DNA of 64,000 nucleotides. Origin: DHVE2 group archaeon (GTDB lineage: Archaea > Thermoplasmatota > Thermoplasmata > Thermoplasmatales > Aciduliprofundaceae). Numbering within the stretch: position 1 is the first letter of the stretch; each line of letters opens with the position of its first letter. This document shows, one piece after another, positions 56,470 to 64,000 of the stretch. A program made the position numbers and the translations under genes. Where the stretch lies: assembly GCA_026993785.1 (NCBI GenBank), contig JALWRZ010000007.1, positions 62,001 through 126,000 of the forward strand, given 5' to 3'. The notes under the pieces were generated by a model. That model was not told the DNA's origin, searched no databases, and saw only the letters and a list, made by a program, of their open reading frames with translations.

Positions 56470-57165
56470 TTGTTTTCTGTGGAAAGAATAAAGACAGGCT
56501 GCGATAGCATAGATTCCCTTCTTAATGGAGGATTCGAGAGGGGATGCATAACCGAAATTTATGGGGAAGCTGGGAGCGGCAAGACCAACATATGCCTGCA
56601 AACGGCCATAAATCTTGCAAAAGAGGGAAATAAGGTTATATACATCGATACAGAAGGGGTCTCCATGGAAAGATTCTCCCAGCTTGGGGGCAATGAGGAA
56701 ATCGGAAAGAACATCCTCTTCTATCATGTTTACAAATTCTCGCAGCAGAGGGAAGCCATAGAGAGGGCAGTTAAGCTTGTGGAGCAGAAGGATGATATTC
56801 CCCTTATAATCGTGGATTCCCTTACGGAGTTTTATAGGGCGGAATGGGGTGTGGGAGAAGAGACCACAAGCAAGAGGAACAGTCTTGCCTGGCAGCTGAG
56901 CTTGCTGAGCAGTGTAGCCAGAAGAAGAAACATAGCGGTAGTTGTGACAAACCAGGTATATATGGATACTTCCACGGGGGAGCTAAAGCCCATAGGGGGG
57001 CATACCCTCCATCATAATGCCAAGACCATTCTCTATCTGAGAAAAATAGGAAACGGATATAGGGAAGCGGTGCTTATGAAACATCGCTCCATCAAGGAGG
57101 GAAAGGTGGCAAGATTCATAATTAAAGAGGATGGAATATATGGGGTGAGTGAGGATGGGAGTTGA
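56470..57165 (+). CDS. radB: RadB recombination protein
   Basis: A 231-residue RecA-fold paralogue of RadA without the N-terminal domain. It starts IKTGCDSIDSLLNGGFERG, has Walker A GEAGSGKTN (about 32-40), Walker B LIIVDSLTEFYRAEWG and the QVYMDTSTGELKPIGG segment. It assists RadA-dependent recombination. Start is uncertain: TTG 56470 or GTG 56479, neither with a ribosome binding site, behind a TATA-like TTTATTAAT at leaderless distance. Confidence 0.92.
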   Translation: MFSVERIKTGCDSIDSLLNGGFERGCITEIYGEAGSGKTNICLQTAINLAKEGNKVIYIDTEGVSMERFSQLGGNEEIGKNILFYHVYKFSQQREAIERAVKLVEQKDDIPLIIVDSLTEFYRAEWGVGEETTSKRNSLAWQLSLLSSVARRRNIAVVVTNQVYMDTSTGELKPIGGHTLHHNAKTILYLRKIGNGYREAVLMKHRSIKEGKVARFIIKEDGIYGVSEDGS

Positions 57166-58174
57166 TATATCCGACATAATCATCTCCCGAGAGATAAGTT
57201 TCTCAGAGTTAAAGGGGAAAATTGTTGCCATAGACGCGTATAACTCTCTCTATCAGTTTCTGAGCATAATAAGACAGCCGGATGGAACTCCGCTGCGTGA
57301 TTCCCAGGGAAGAGTTACATCGCATCTCTCAGGCCTGCTTTACCGAACAGCTAATTATCTTGCAGAAGGTATAAAGCCTGTGTATGTGTTCGATGGGCGC
57401 CCTCCGGATTTGAAGATGCGCACCATTGAGGAGAGAATGAAAATAAGAACAAAGGCAAGGGAGGAATGGGAAAAGGCCCTGGAGAGGGGAGAAATTGAAG
57501 AAGCGAGGGTAAAGGCTCAGCAGGCAAGTTATCTCACCAAGGAGATGGTGGAAGATTCCAAAAAACTGCTGGATTATATGGGTATTCCGTGGGTTCAAGC
57601 ACCCAGCGAAGGAGAGGCACAGGCAGCGTATATGGCCTCCAAAGGAGATGCCTTCGCCTCGGCATCTCAGGATTTTGATTCTCTTCTTTTTGGAGCGCCC
57701 CGACTTGTCAGGAATATGGCCATCACCGGTCGCCGCAAGCTTCCCCGGAAGAGGGTGTATGTGGAGGTAAAGCCTGAACTAATCCTGCTGGAGGAGAATC
57801 TCCGAAATCTAGGAGTAACAAGGGAGCAGTTGGTGGATATAGGCATACTTGTGGGTACCGATTACAATCCTGGGGTCAAGGGAATTGGCCCCAAAACAGC
57901 CCTGAAGCTCATTCAGAAATATGGAACTCTGGAGAAGGTGATTGAAGAGAAGGGTATCACCATCGAGAATTATCAGGAAATTAGGCAGATTTTCCTGAAT
58001 CCTCCCGTGACTGATGATTATAACCTCAACTGGAAAGAGGCCAACGAGGAAAAACTTCTCGAGTTTCTATGCGAGGAGCATGATTTCTCCAGGGACAGGG
58101 TTATGAGTGCAGTGGAAAAAATAAGAAGTTTTAGGAAATACAGAGAGCAGAAGAGCCTAGATGCTTGGTTTTAA
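57155..58174 (+). CDS. fen: Flap endonuclease FEN1
   Basis: A 339-residue structure-specific nuclease that trims Okazaki flaps. It starts GVDISDIIISREIS, and has the conserved metal residues in AIDAYNSLYQFL, FDGRPPDLK, APSEGEAQAAYM, ASQDFDSLLFG and GTDYNPGVKGIGPKTAL. The C-terminal QKSLDAWF is a PCNA-binding box. ATG 57155 is chosen over GTG 57149, because GGTGAG lies five bases before it. It overlaps the radB stop by 11 bases, so recombination and replication genes share an operon, and runs 44 bases into the end of the homoserine dehydrogenase gene. Confidence 0.95.
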   Translation: MGVDISDIIISREISFSELKGKIVAIDAYNSLYQFLSIIRQPDGTPLRDSQGRVTSHLSGLLYRTANYLAEGIKPVYVFDGRPPDLKMRTIEERMKIRTKAREEWEKALERGEIEEARVKAQQASYLTKEMVEDSKKLLDYMGIPWVQAPSEGEAQAAYMASKGDAFASASQDFDSLLFGAPRLVRNMAITGRRKLPRKRVYVEVKPELILLEENLRNLGVTREQLVDIGILVGTDYNPGVKGIGPKTALKLIQKYGTLEKVIEEKGITIENYQEIRQIFLNPPVTDDYNLNWKEANEEKLLEFLCEEHDFSRDRVMSAVEKIRSFRKYREQKSLDAWF

Positions 58175-59174
58175 TGATGTGAGCTCTTTGATGAATATCC
58201 AGGAGATCCCGCAAAACGGCCTGTGCGGTTTCCTTTCTTCCTGCCCCAGGTCCTGAAATCATCAGCTGCGGCAAGGTATCCGTATGCACCACTATTCCAT
58301 TTAGGGCATCCCTTATACGGGCCAGAGGATGGGTGAAAGGAATCTCCATGGGCGTGACCCTTGCACCTTCTCTCGATATTTCCGCCATGAGTTTTATGCA
58401 TCTTCCTCTCCTTCTTGCCTCCTTTATCTCCTCAGGAGTTATATCCCTTATACCCTTGCGAAGCACGTTCTCTAAGGTTAAATTCATATCGAGGACTGCA
58501 TTGGCCAGTATGGTAGCCTTGGCAGCGGTATCCAACCCATCTATATCCAGGGATGCATCCTGCTCTGCATATCCCATCTCCTGCGCTTTTCTCAGGGCAT
58601 CCTGAAAAGATAGCCCCTCTTCCATCTTGCTCAGAATGAAATTGGTGGTGCCATTGAGAATCCCCTCAATTTTTCTTATCTCACAACCCGCAAGCTCTTG
58701 ACGAAGTAAGGAGATCACAGGAGTGCCGCTAAGCACCGTACCCTCAAATTTAAAGTAGGAAGAACTTCTATGGGCGAGTTCCTGAAGCTCCCTGTAACCA
58801 CGGAGCACACAACCCTTGTTGGTAGTTATTACATGTATGCCATTTTCCAGCGCTCTTTTGGCATAGCTCAAGGCAGGCTCACCACTCCTGAGATTTGAAG
58901 GTATTGCTATCACCACCACATCCACCTCTCTCTCCTGAATGAGCTCCAGAGAATCCATATTGAGTAGATATTCCCGCGGTATTCCTCCCGCATTCAATTT
59001 ATCCAGAGGTAATCCACTGGGAGAGTAGGCCGAGCCCTTGGCCTTGTCCACTATACCCACTATGGAGTACCTGAACCCGTATTTTCTCTCTAGACATTTC
59101 CTCTTATCCAGCAAGAGTTGAAGAAATGCCTGACCTACATTGCCGAAGCCAATAATGCCTATTCTCCATATCAT
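58131..59174 (-). CDS. hom: Homoserine dehydrogenase
   Basis: A 347-residue enzyme that reduces aspartate semialdehyde to homoserine. It has the Rossmann motif GIIGFGNVGQAFL, IAIPSN, NKGCVL, the catalytic GILNGTTNFILSKM (about 185-198), AEQDASLDIDGLDTAAKATI, and no ACT domain. The ATG at 59174 has GGTGAG just upstream; the open frame begins at 59195 inside thrC. It is the last gene of the threonine operon. Confidence 0.94.
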   Translation of the reverse strand: MIWRIGIIGFGNVGQAFLQLLLDKRKCLERKYGFRYSIVGIVDKAKGSAYSPSGLPLDKLNAGGIPREYLLNMDSLELIQEREVDVVVIAIPSNLRSGEPALSYAKRALENGIHVITTNKGCVLRGYRELQELAHRSSSYFKFEGTVLSGTPVISLLRQELAGCEIRKIEGILNGTTNFILSKMEEGLSFQDALRKAQEMGYAEQDASLDIDGLDTAAKATILANAVLDMNLTLENVLRKGIRDITPEEIKEARRRGRCIKLMAEISREGARVTPMEIPFTHPLARIRDALNGIVVHTDTLPQLMISGPGAGRKETAQAVLRDLLDIHQRAHIIKTKHLGSSALCIS

Positions 59175-59178
59175 ACTC

Positions 59179-60360
59179 TCACCGCAGTACCTCAAATATC
59201 ATTTCTTCCGTGGCCTCGATGGCTTCCGGAATTTTGATGATTCTTACCACTATTTCCGGGTCCTTTAATCCATGTCCCGTGGTTATGAGCACCGTGCTTT
59301 CCCCTCCAGAGATTTCCCCCTGCTCCCTGAGCTTTAGCAATCCCGCGAGAGATGCCGCAGATGCCGGCTCCACGAATATTCCCTCCTTTGTGGCCAGGAG
59401 TTTCTGAGCCATTAGGATCTCCTCATCGCTAACAGTCTCCAAAAAACCTCCGGATTCCTTCACAGCTCTCCAAGCCTTTTTCCAATTGACCGGGTTGCCG
59501 ATGCGTATTGCCGTCGCAACGGTCTCAGGAGAGGGTTGGGGCGAATAATCGCGCTTCTCTTTCCATGCACTGGCAAGAGGGGCTGCACCTTGAGCCTGTA
59601 TGCCTATCATACGGGGCAGATGCTCGATGAATCCAGCATCCCTGAGCTCTCGAAAGCCTTTCCATATGGCAGATATGTTTCCTGCGTTGCCCACAGGCAG
59701 CACTATATTATCGGGCACATATCCCAAAGCATCATAGATCTCAAAGGCTATGGTCTTCTGTCCCTCCAGACGGAATGGATTTATGGAGTTTATGAGGTAT
59801 ATTCCCATCTCGCTGCTTGCCTTCATCACGAGATTTAACGCGTCATCAAAGTTTCCCTTTATGGGCAGGATTTTTGCACCGTAAATCATGGCCTGCGTGA
59901 GCTTGCCCAGCGCTATTTTTCCCTCAGGAATTATTACATAGCTTTCCATGCCCGCCGCCGATGCATAGGCAGCCATAGACGCTGCAGTATTCCCCGTGGA
60001 TGCGCATATCACCTTTTTCATACCCAGCTCCAGGGCCTTGGATATAGCCACTGTCATTCCCCGATCCTTGAAAGAGCCTGTTGGATTTGCACCTTCGTTT
60101 TTAACATACAACTCTCTCATCACCGCCACATGCTCTATCTTTCTCACTCTGTAGAGGGGTGTTCCGCCCTCTTTCAGGCTGATTCTCTTCTTCACTGGAA
60201 TGAAGGATTGGTATTTCCACAGTGTGATATCTCTTCCATCGAATACATCCTCCACCTTATCTAGATCAATCACCGCTTCCAGCAAACCTCCGCAATCGCA
60301 GGTATATCTCACTTCATCCATGGGATACTCCTTACCGCATTCAACACACTTCAGATGCAT
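59179..60360 (-). CDS. thrC: Threonine synthase
   Basis: A 393-residue PLP enzyme that makes threonine from O-phosphohomoserine. An N-terminal zinc-ribbon-like stretch (CVECGKEYPMDEVRYTCDCGG) is followed by the PLP Lys in NPTGSFKDRGMTVA, ASTGNTAASMAAYA and the phosphate loop LPVGNAGNISA. The zinc-ribbon N terminus is usual in archaeal and plant-type ThrC. The start overlaps the thrB stop by 10 bases. Confidence 0.95.
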   Translation of the reverse strand: MHLKCVECGKEYPMDEVRYTCDCGGLLEAVIDLDKVEDVFDGRDITLWKYQSFIPVKKRISLKEGGTPLYRVRKIEHVAVMRELYVKNEGANPTGSFKDRGMTVAISKALELGMKKVICASTGNTAASMAAYASAAGMESYVIIPEGKIALGKLTQAMIYGAKILPIKGNFDDALNLVMKASSEMGIYLINSINPFRLEGQKTIAFEIYDALGYVPDNIVLPVGNAGNISAIWKGFRELRDAGFIEHLPRMIGIQAQGAAPLASAWKEKRDYSPQPSPETVATAIRIGNPVNWKKAWRAVKESGGFLETVSDEEILMAQKLLATKEGIFVEPASAASLAGLLKLREQGEISGGESTVLITTGHGLKDPEIVVRIIKIPEAIEATEEMIFEVLR

Positions 60361-61241
60361 TTCGCTCTACCTCCTGTTTGTGATACAAAAAAATCGCTTC
60401 TTATCTGCATAGATGCAAACTCCTCCTGGGCCACCTTAGCCACGTGTTCAAGGTCTTCGCCCAGAATAAAAAGTGCAGGACCTGAGCCGGAAATGAATAT
60501 TCCGTAGGCCCCTGCATCCATCACCGCACGCCTGATCCTATCGAACCAGGGATAAAAGACTCGTCTATAGGGAAAGGCAATCCTATCCTCCAGATACCTG
60601 GAGGCCCTCCTCAAATCGCCCCTAAGAAGGAAAAAGAGGAGGGAGGATGCAAGCGCGATATTCTTAACAGCGTTCTCCCTTGGAATTCTACGGGGAAGAA
60701 TTTCCCTTGCTCTTCGGGTGTTTACGACAACCTCGGGAAGTATTATGGCAACCTTAGTGGAGTAATCTATCCTCACAACATCCAGTGGCTCTAAGGAGTT
60801 AAGAATGGTAAATCCACCGTAATAGGCAGGCACAATATTATCACCGTGAGGCTCTCCAGAAGCAATGAACTCACCTTTCAGAGCCGCCTTTATAATGAGC
60901 TCATCATCCTCAATTCCCAAGAGCTTGGCCATGGCTAAAGCTCCGCCTAAAGCCGATGCACCAGAACTTCCCAGTCCGCCACCGGGGCGTATTCCTTTTT
61001 TCACTATCATTCGAAATCCCGTGTATTCTTTAGCCAGTTCCATTACGGCCATGGCGGCTACCGATGCTGCATTTCTTTCGGGTTCAATGGGTACTTTGTA
61101 TCCCTCCACTTTTACCACGATTTCATCCCTTTCTTGGAGTTCTATAACATCACCGATTTCATTCACCGAGGTTCCAAAGACATCGAATCCCGGGCCGAAA
61201 TTGGCTATGGTGGCCGGTACAAAGAGCTTAACTGATTTCAT
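60351..61241 (-). CDS. thrB: Homoserine kinase
   Basis: A 296-residue GHMP kinase that phosphorylates homoserine. Visible are VPATIANFGPGFDVFG at the N terminus, the ATP loop PGGGLGSSGASALGGAL (about 86-102), SGEPHGDNIVPAYYGG and GAYGIFISGSGPALFIL. Length is usual. Overlaps the aspartate kinase gene by 14 bases and thrC by 10, so the operon is tightly coupled. Confidence 0.95.
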   Translation of the reverse strand: MKSVKLFVPATIANFGPGFDVFGTSVNEIGDVIELQERDEIVVKVEGYKVPIEPERNAASVAAMAVMELAKEYTGFRMIVKKGIRPGGGLGSSGASALGGALAMAKLLGIEDDELIIKAALKGEFIASGEPHGDNIVPAYYGGFTILNSLEPLDVVRIDYSTKVAIILPEVVVNTRRAREILPRRIPRENAVKNIALASSLLFFLLRGDLRRASRYLEDRIAFPYRRVFYPWFDRIRRAVMDAGAYGIFISGSGPALFILGEDLEHVAKVAQEEFASMQIRSDFFVSQTGGRAKCI

Positions 61242-62265
61242 GGAGAACCACCTCGTGCATAGACCTCAGGGCATCCTTCAACTCTTCATCTTTCACCAGA
61301 TAGCTCTGATAATCCCTTTTGCATTCAATGCATTTGTATTCCCGGAACCTTTCTTGGTGGCCGATAATTGAGACACGGTAGTATCCTGGAGAATGCACCC
61401 TGTGAACTATTATGGGCACTCTCATTCCCACATTGCCTATGGTGGTGCCCATTCTCCTGTCCTTGGTGCTGCCCAGGAGAATCTTGATTCGTCTCCTTGA
61501 TGCCTCTATGGCCTTGGGATGCACCCTCTTCATTCCCAGCTTCGCCGCAAGTAGCGCACGATCGTAGGAGAGAAGAGGTATGACCCGTGCATCTTTTATA
61601 AACTTGGGGTCTCCTGTGAACACACCTTCGACATCGCTCATTAGAATTATGCTATCCGCATTGAGAAGATGGCCCAGTACTCCTGCAGTGTAGTCGCTTC
61701 CATTTCTTCCCAAAGTAGTTCTGTAGCCCAGATAGTTGCCCAAGAATCCGGTAACCACAGGTATTTTTCCGCTTTCCCATATTTTCCTTATGATTTTCAT
61801 TCTTTCCGCGCTTCTTTTCAAGTCCACCGAGGCATCCCCGAACTTTCCGTCGGTGAATAATAGATGATAGGCATCCACAGGCACCCCGTTGCCCAGATGA
61901 GATGCGAAAATCTTCGCCGCAACTCTTTCGCCCACTGATAGCACGTGATCTTGATATGCGGCTCTGCAGGGGAAGGTGTATGCGCGATTCATTGCCCTTG
62001 AGAGGTCTCTGAGCTCTTCCTCAATGGAGAGACCATCAAGCCATCTCTCGTGGAGTTTTATGAAATCCTCCAGATAATGTATGCTCCTTTCCTCTGCCAT
62101 GCTGAGAAGAAGATTTGTAGCCCTGGCAAAGGCAGATACCACAACGAGCACGCGACAATCCTCCCCAAAAATCTGGGTAAATCTCACTGCATCTCTTAAA
62201 AAATACCTGACCGAGGTGCCTCCAAATTTAATTACTACTACCCCAGACTGTTTGTGAACCACCAC
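61228..62265 (-). CDS. Aspartate kinase, short form
   Basis: A 345-residue enzyme that phosphorylates aspartate at the head of the threonine pathway. The kinase domain is complete: VVIKFGGTSVRYF, VVVSAFARATNLLL, SVGERVAAKIFASHLGNGV, TTLGRNGSDYTAGVLGHLL and SDVEGVFTGDP. After about residue 280 only about 60 residues remain, where most aspartate kinases have two ACT domains (about 150 residues) for feedback inhibition. The tail has a CIEC pair. The start is GTG 62265; a TATA box (TTTATATGGG, minus strand, near 62300) lies upstream. Confidence 0.9.
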   Translation of the reverse strand: MVVHKQSGVVVIKFGGTSVRYFLRDAVRFTQIFGEDCRVLVVVSAFARATNLLLSMAEERSIHYLEDFIKLHERWLDGLSIEEELRDLSRAMNRAYTFPCRAAYQDHVLSVGERVAAKIFASHLGNGVPVDAYHLLFTDGKFGDASVDLKRSAERMKIIRKIWESGKIPVVTGFLGNYLGYRTTLGRNGSDYTAGVLGHLLNADSIILMSDVEGVFTGDPKFIKDARVIPLLSYDRALLAAKLGMKRVHPKAIEASRRRIKILLGSTKDRRMGTTIGNVGMRVPIIVHRVHSPGYYRVSIIGHQERFREYKCIECKRDYQSYLVKDEELKDALRSMHEVVLHEIS

Positions 62266-62430
62266 TTGCTTTCATAGGTATCCCATAGGGGATGTCCCAT
62301 ATAAAAATTTTTAGTCTTTTTATGGAAAACTTCCTTTGATTGCTTGCTGAGCCTGTATTTTTCAAAATTTTTCACCTTAGCTCCTTTTTGCAGGGAACAT
62401 ATTTTTATTCCATGGGAGATTTCCTTTCGT

Positions 62431-63441
62431 ATGGAGCTAAGCGAGTTGCAGAGAAAAATAAGGGAAATAAGGAGAAATGCTAAGAGAGAGGAGAAAAAAG
62501 GTCTAATAGGGGCCTGGAGGGAGAGGGATCGCCTTAATGGCGAGATAGTGGATGCCTTCGTTGTCATTCTGCGCACCCGGGGATGCCGCTGGGCATATCA
62601 CTCTGGATGCTCCATGTGTGGCTACTTCAACGACACCAATCCAAAGATGAGCGAGGAGGAGCTACTTAATCAGGTTCGAGAAGCAAAGGAAAAATATAGG
62701 GGGGAGAGATTGGTGAAGATATTTACCTCTGGCTCCTTTCTCGACGATTGGGAGGTACCTCCAAAGGTTCAGGAGAGCATATATGAAGAATTTCAAGATG
62801 CTGAAAGGCTCATTGTGGAGAGCAGACCGGAATATGTGACGAAAAAAAAGGCGGAGATGCTGCAAAAATACGGAAATATAATGGTGGCCCTGGGGCTGGA
62901 GAGCGCCAACGATGAGACCCTGCTCTACAGGATAAACAAGGGATTTCGCGTGGAAGACTATAAGATGGCGGCGGAGCTTCTCAACGAACATGGGATAAAG
63001 GTGAAAACCTATGTGCTTCTCAAACCACCGTTTATGACCGAAAGGATGGCCATAGAGGAGGCAATAAGCTCCATAGAATTCGCTTCCCGATATTCAGAGG
63101 TTGTATCTCTAAATCCCATGAATATCCAGAATTATACCTTGGTGGAGTACCTTTGGAGAAGGGGAGAGTATCGTGCTCCCTGGCTCTGGAGCGTTGTTGA
63201 GGTGCTTAGGAGAACCCATGAGCTTCCGGTAGAGGTGGTATCCTACCCCACCGCTGGAGGCACTAAAAGAGGTGCACATAACTGTGGAAAATGTGATGAA
63301 AAAGTGCTTAAGGCCATAGTCAATTTTTCCCTTACCCAGGATATAAAGCATCTGGAGAATCTTCACTGCCCTTGCATGGAAAGATGGAGAAAAATTATAG
63401 ATGTGGAGGATTATCTCTGGGACTACACCGCCAATCTATGA
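62431..63441 (+). CDS. Archaeosine synthase radical SAM subunit RaSEA
   Basis: A 336-residue radical SAM enzyme of the archaeosine pathway. The cluster motif C(x8)C(x2)C is visible in GCRWAYHSGCSMCGYFNDT (about residues 50-68). ALGLESANDETLLYRINKG, VEDYKMAAELLNEHGIKVKT and the C-terminal NCGKCDE...HCPCMERW cysteines are typical. It completes archaeosine at tRNA position 15 together with ArcS. The frame is open from 62344, but ATG 62431 lies 25-30 bases after a TATA-like ATTTTTAT and starts the family sequence. Confidence 0.9.
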   Translation: MELSELQRKIREIRRNAKREEKKGLIGAWRERDRLNGEIVDAFVVILRTRGCRWAYHSGCSMCGYFNDTNPKMSEEELLNQVREAKEKYRGERLVKIFTSGSFLDDWEVPPKVQESIYEEFQDAERLIVESRPEYVTKKKAEMLQKYGNIMVALGLESANDETLLYRINKGFRVEDYKMAAELLNEHGIKVKTYVLLKPPFMTERMAIEEAISSIEFASRYSEVVSLNPMNIQNYTLVEYLWRRGEYRAPWLWSVVEVLRRTHELPVEVVSYPTAGGTKRGAHNCGKCDEKVLKAIVNFSLTQDIKHLENLHCPCMERWRKIIDVEDYLWDYTANL

Positions 63442-64000
63442 AATTTTTGCGGCATTAACCACCTCATCATTCTTCTTAAGACGAATTAACCTTACACCCC
63501 TTGCATTTCTCCCATGCACCGGTATGTCCTCGAGTCTCAGTCTTATGCTCATTCCCTTCTTGGTGAGAAGAAGAACCTCATCTCTATCCGTGGTAAGAAT
63601 ACTTTTGACCACATGACCTCCACGCACATTGATGCACCTGACTCCGTAGCCGCCCCTTCTTATTCTCCTGTATTCCTTTACACTGGTTCTCTTCCCATAA
63701 CCAGTATTTAGTATGGAGAACACATACTCTCCCTCGGAGAGAATCGAAGAGGATATGACCTCATCACCATCCCTCAGCTTTATTCCCCGCACACCCCTGG
63801 CAGTTCTTCCCATAACGCGGACATCATCCTCGCTGAACCTTATAGCCTGGCCGTATTTGGTGAAGAGGAATATATCTTCATCTCCACCGGTGATCTTGAC
63901 ATCCACCAGCTCGTCCTCAGGGTCGAGAAGCATCGCCCTCTTTCCTGTGCTGCGGGGTGTGGCAAATTCAGAAAGCGGGGTTCTCTTCACCACTCCGTTT
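63436..64000 (-). CDS. gyrA: DNA gyrase subunit A, C-terminal part (5' partial)
   Basis: The frame runs off the window, and the visible 188 residues are the C-terminal beta-pinwheel of GyrA: VVKRTPLSEF (a blade motif), then repeats of the form IFLFTKYGQAIRFSEDDVR, VMGRTARGVRGIKL, YVFSILNTGYGKRTSVKEYR and VLLLTKKGMSIRLRLEDIPV. This domain wraps DNA for negative supercoiling. A bacterial-type gyrase fits the Thermoplasmatota and some other euryarchaea. The GTG at 63993 is not the start. The stop overlaps the RaSEA stop by six bases tail to tail. Confidence 0.93.
   Translation of the reverse strand, partial: NGVVKRTPLSEFATPRSTGKRAMLLDPEDELVDVKITGGDEDIFLFTKYGQAIRFSEDDVRVMGRTARGVRGIKLRDGDEVISSSILSEGEYVFSILNTGYGKRTSVKEYRRIRRGGYGVRCINVRGGHVVKSILTTDRDEVLLLTKKGMSIRLRLEDIPVHGRNARGVRLIRLKKNDEVVNAAKIS

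Overview
The window is archaeal and looks like a thermophilic member of the Thermoplasmatota of the Aciduliprofundum (DHVE2) type. This is inferred from gene content, not from a database match. The archaeal markers are an SRP 7S RNA, a VAT/Cdc48 ATPase, RadB, FEN1, Hel308, ATP-dependent DNA ligase, diphthine synthase, Trm56, archaeosine RaSEA, mevalonate kinase and an archaellum operon. Promoters have TATA boxes, and many genes are leaderless or use GGTGAT-type ribosome binding sites. A bacterial-type gyrase A fits the Thermoplasmatota. Genes are tightly packed with many short overlaps; I saw no tRNA, rRNA, IS element, prophage or CRISPR array.

Layout. 1-8416: a YkgJ-type protein, two small membrane proteins, then a minus-strand operon that converts succinyl-CoA to propionyl-CoA (B12 mutase in two subunits, MeaB, epimerase) and decarboxylates methylmalonyl-CoA with a membrane sodium pump. 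8491-18633: guaB, NAD(P)HX repair, a KaiC-like ATPase, an isopropylmalate/homoaconitate dehydratase pair, a QueF-family protein, DNA ligase and a malate/lactate dehydrogenase. 18725-22811: OsmC-like protein, a 49-residue protein, a C/D box guide RNA, a decayed ATPase gene, dphB and two unknown-function genes. 22815-29095: archaellum operon arlB-F-G-H-I-J without arlC/D/E, with an unusual structured leader before the archaellin gene and an ArlF that carries a propeller-like extension. 29182-36358: mevalonate kinase, M42 peptidase, ThpR, a regulator pair, split LysO and a Hsp20-VAT proteostasis operon. 36496-46342: Nth, a double Lrp regulator, a HTH plus substrate-binding-domain regulator, Hel308 with an XPF-type nuclease, a soluble reductive-dehalogenase-like protein, a Hjc-like nuclease and a cation/Ca exchanger. 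46468-58174: roadblock protein, PHP phosphoesterase, MetRS, SRP RNA, a ribbon-helix-helix/zinc-ribbon/creatininase operon, a flavoprotein disulfide reductase, Trm56, RadB and FEN1. 58131-64000: threonine operon (ask-thrB-thrC-hom), archaeosine RaSEA, and the C-terminal end of gyrase A.

The most unusual signal is a dispersed composite repeat present four times (about 10309, 32468, 40088 and 44604). In every copy the same conserved end lies directly against the TATA box of a neighbouring gene, so it looks like a promoter-upstream element or an element that targets the upstream edge of promoters. Second are a canonical double-guide C/D box RNA whose two guides match conserved 16S rRNA segments, and an archaellin mRNA leader with an 8-nt anti-Shine-Dalgarno that can pair with either of two identical partners.
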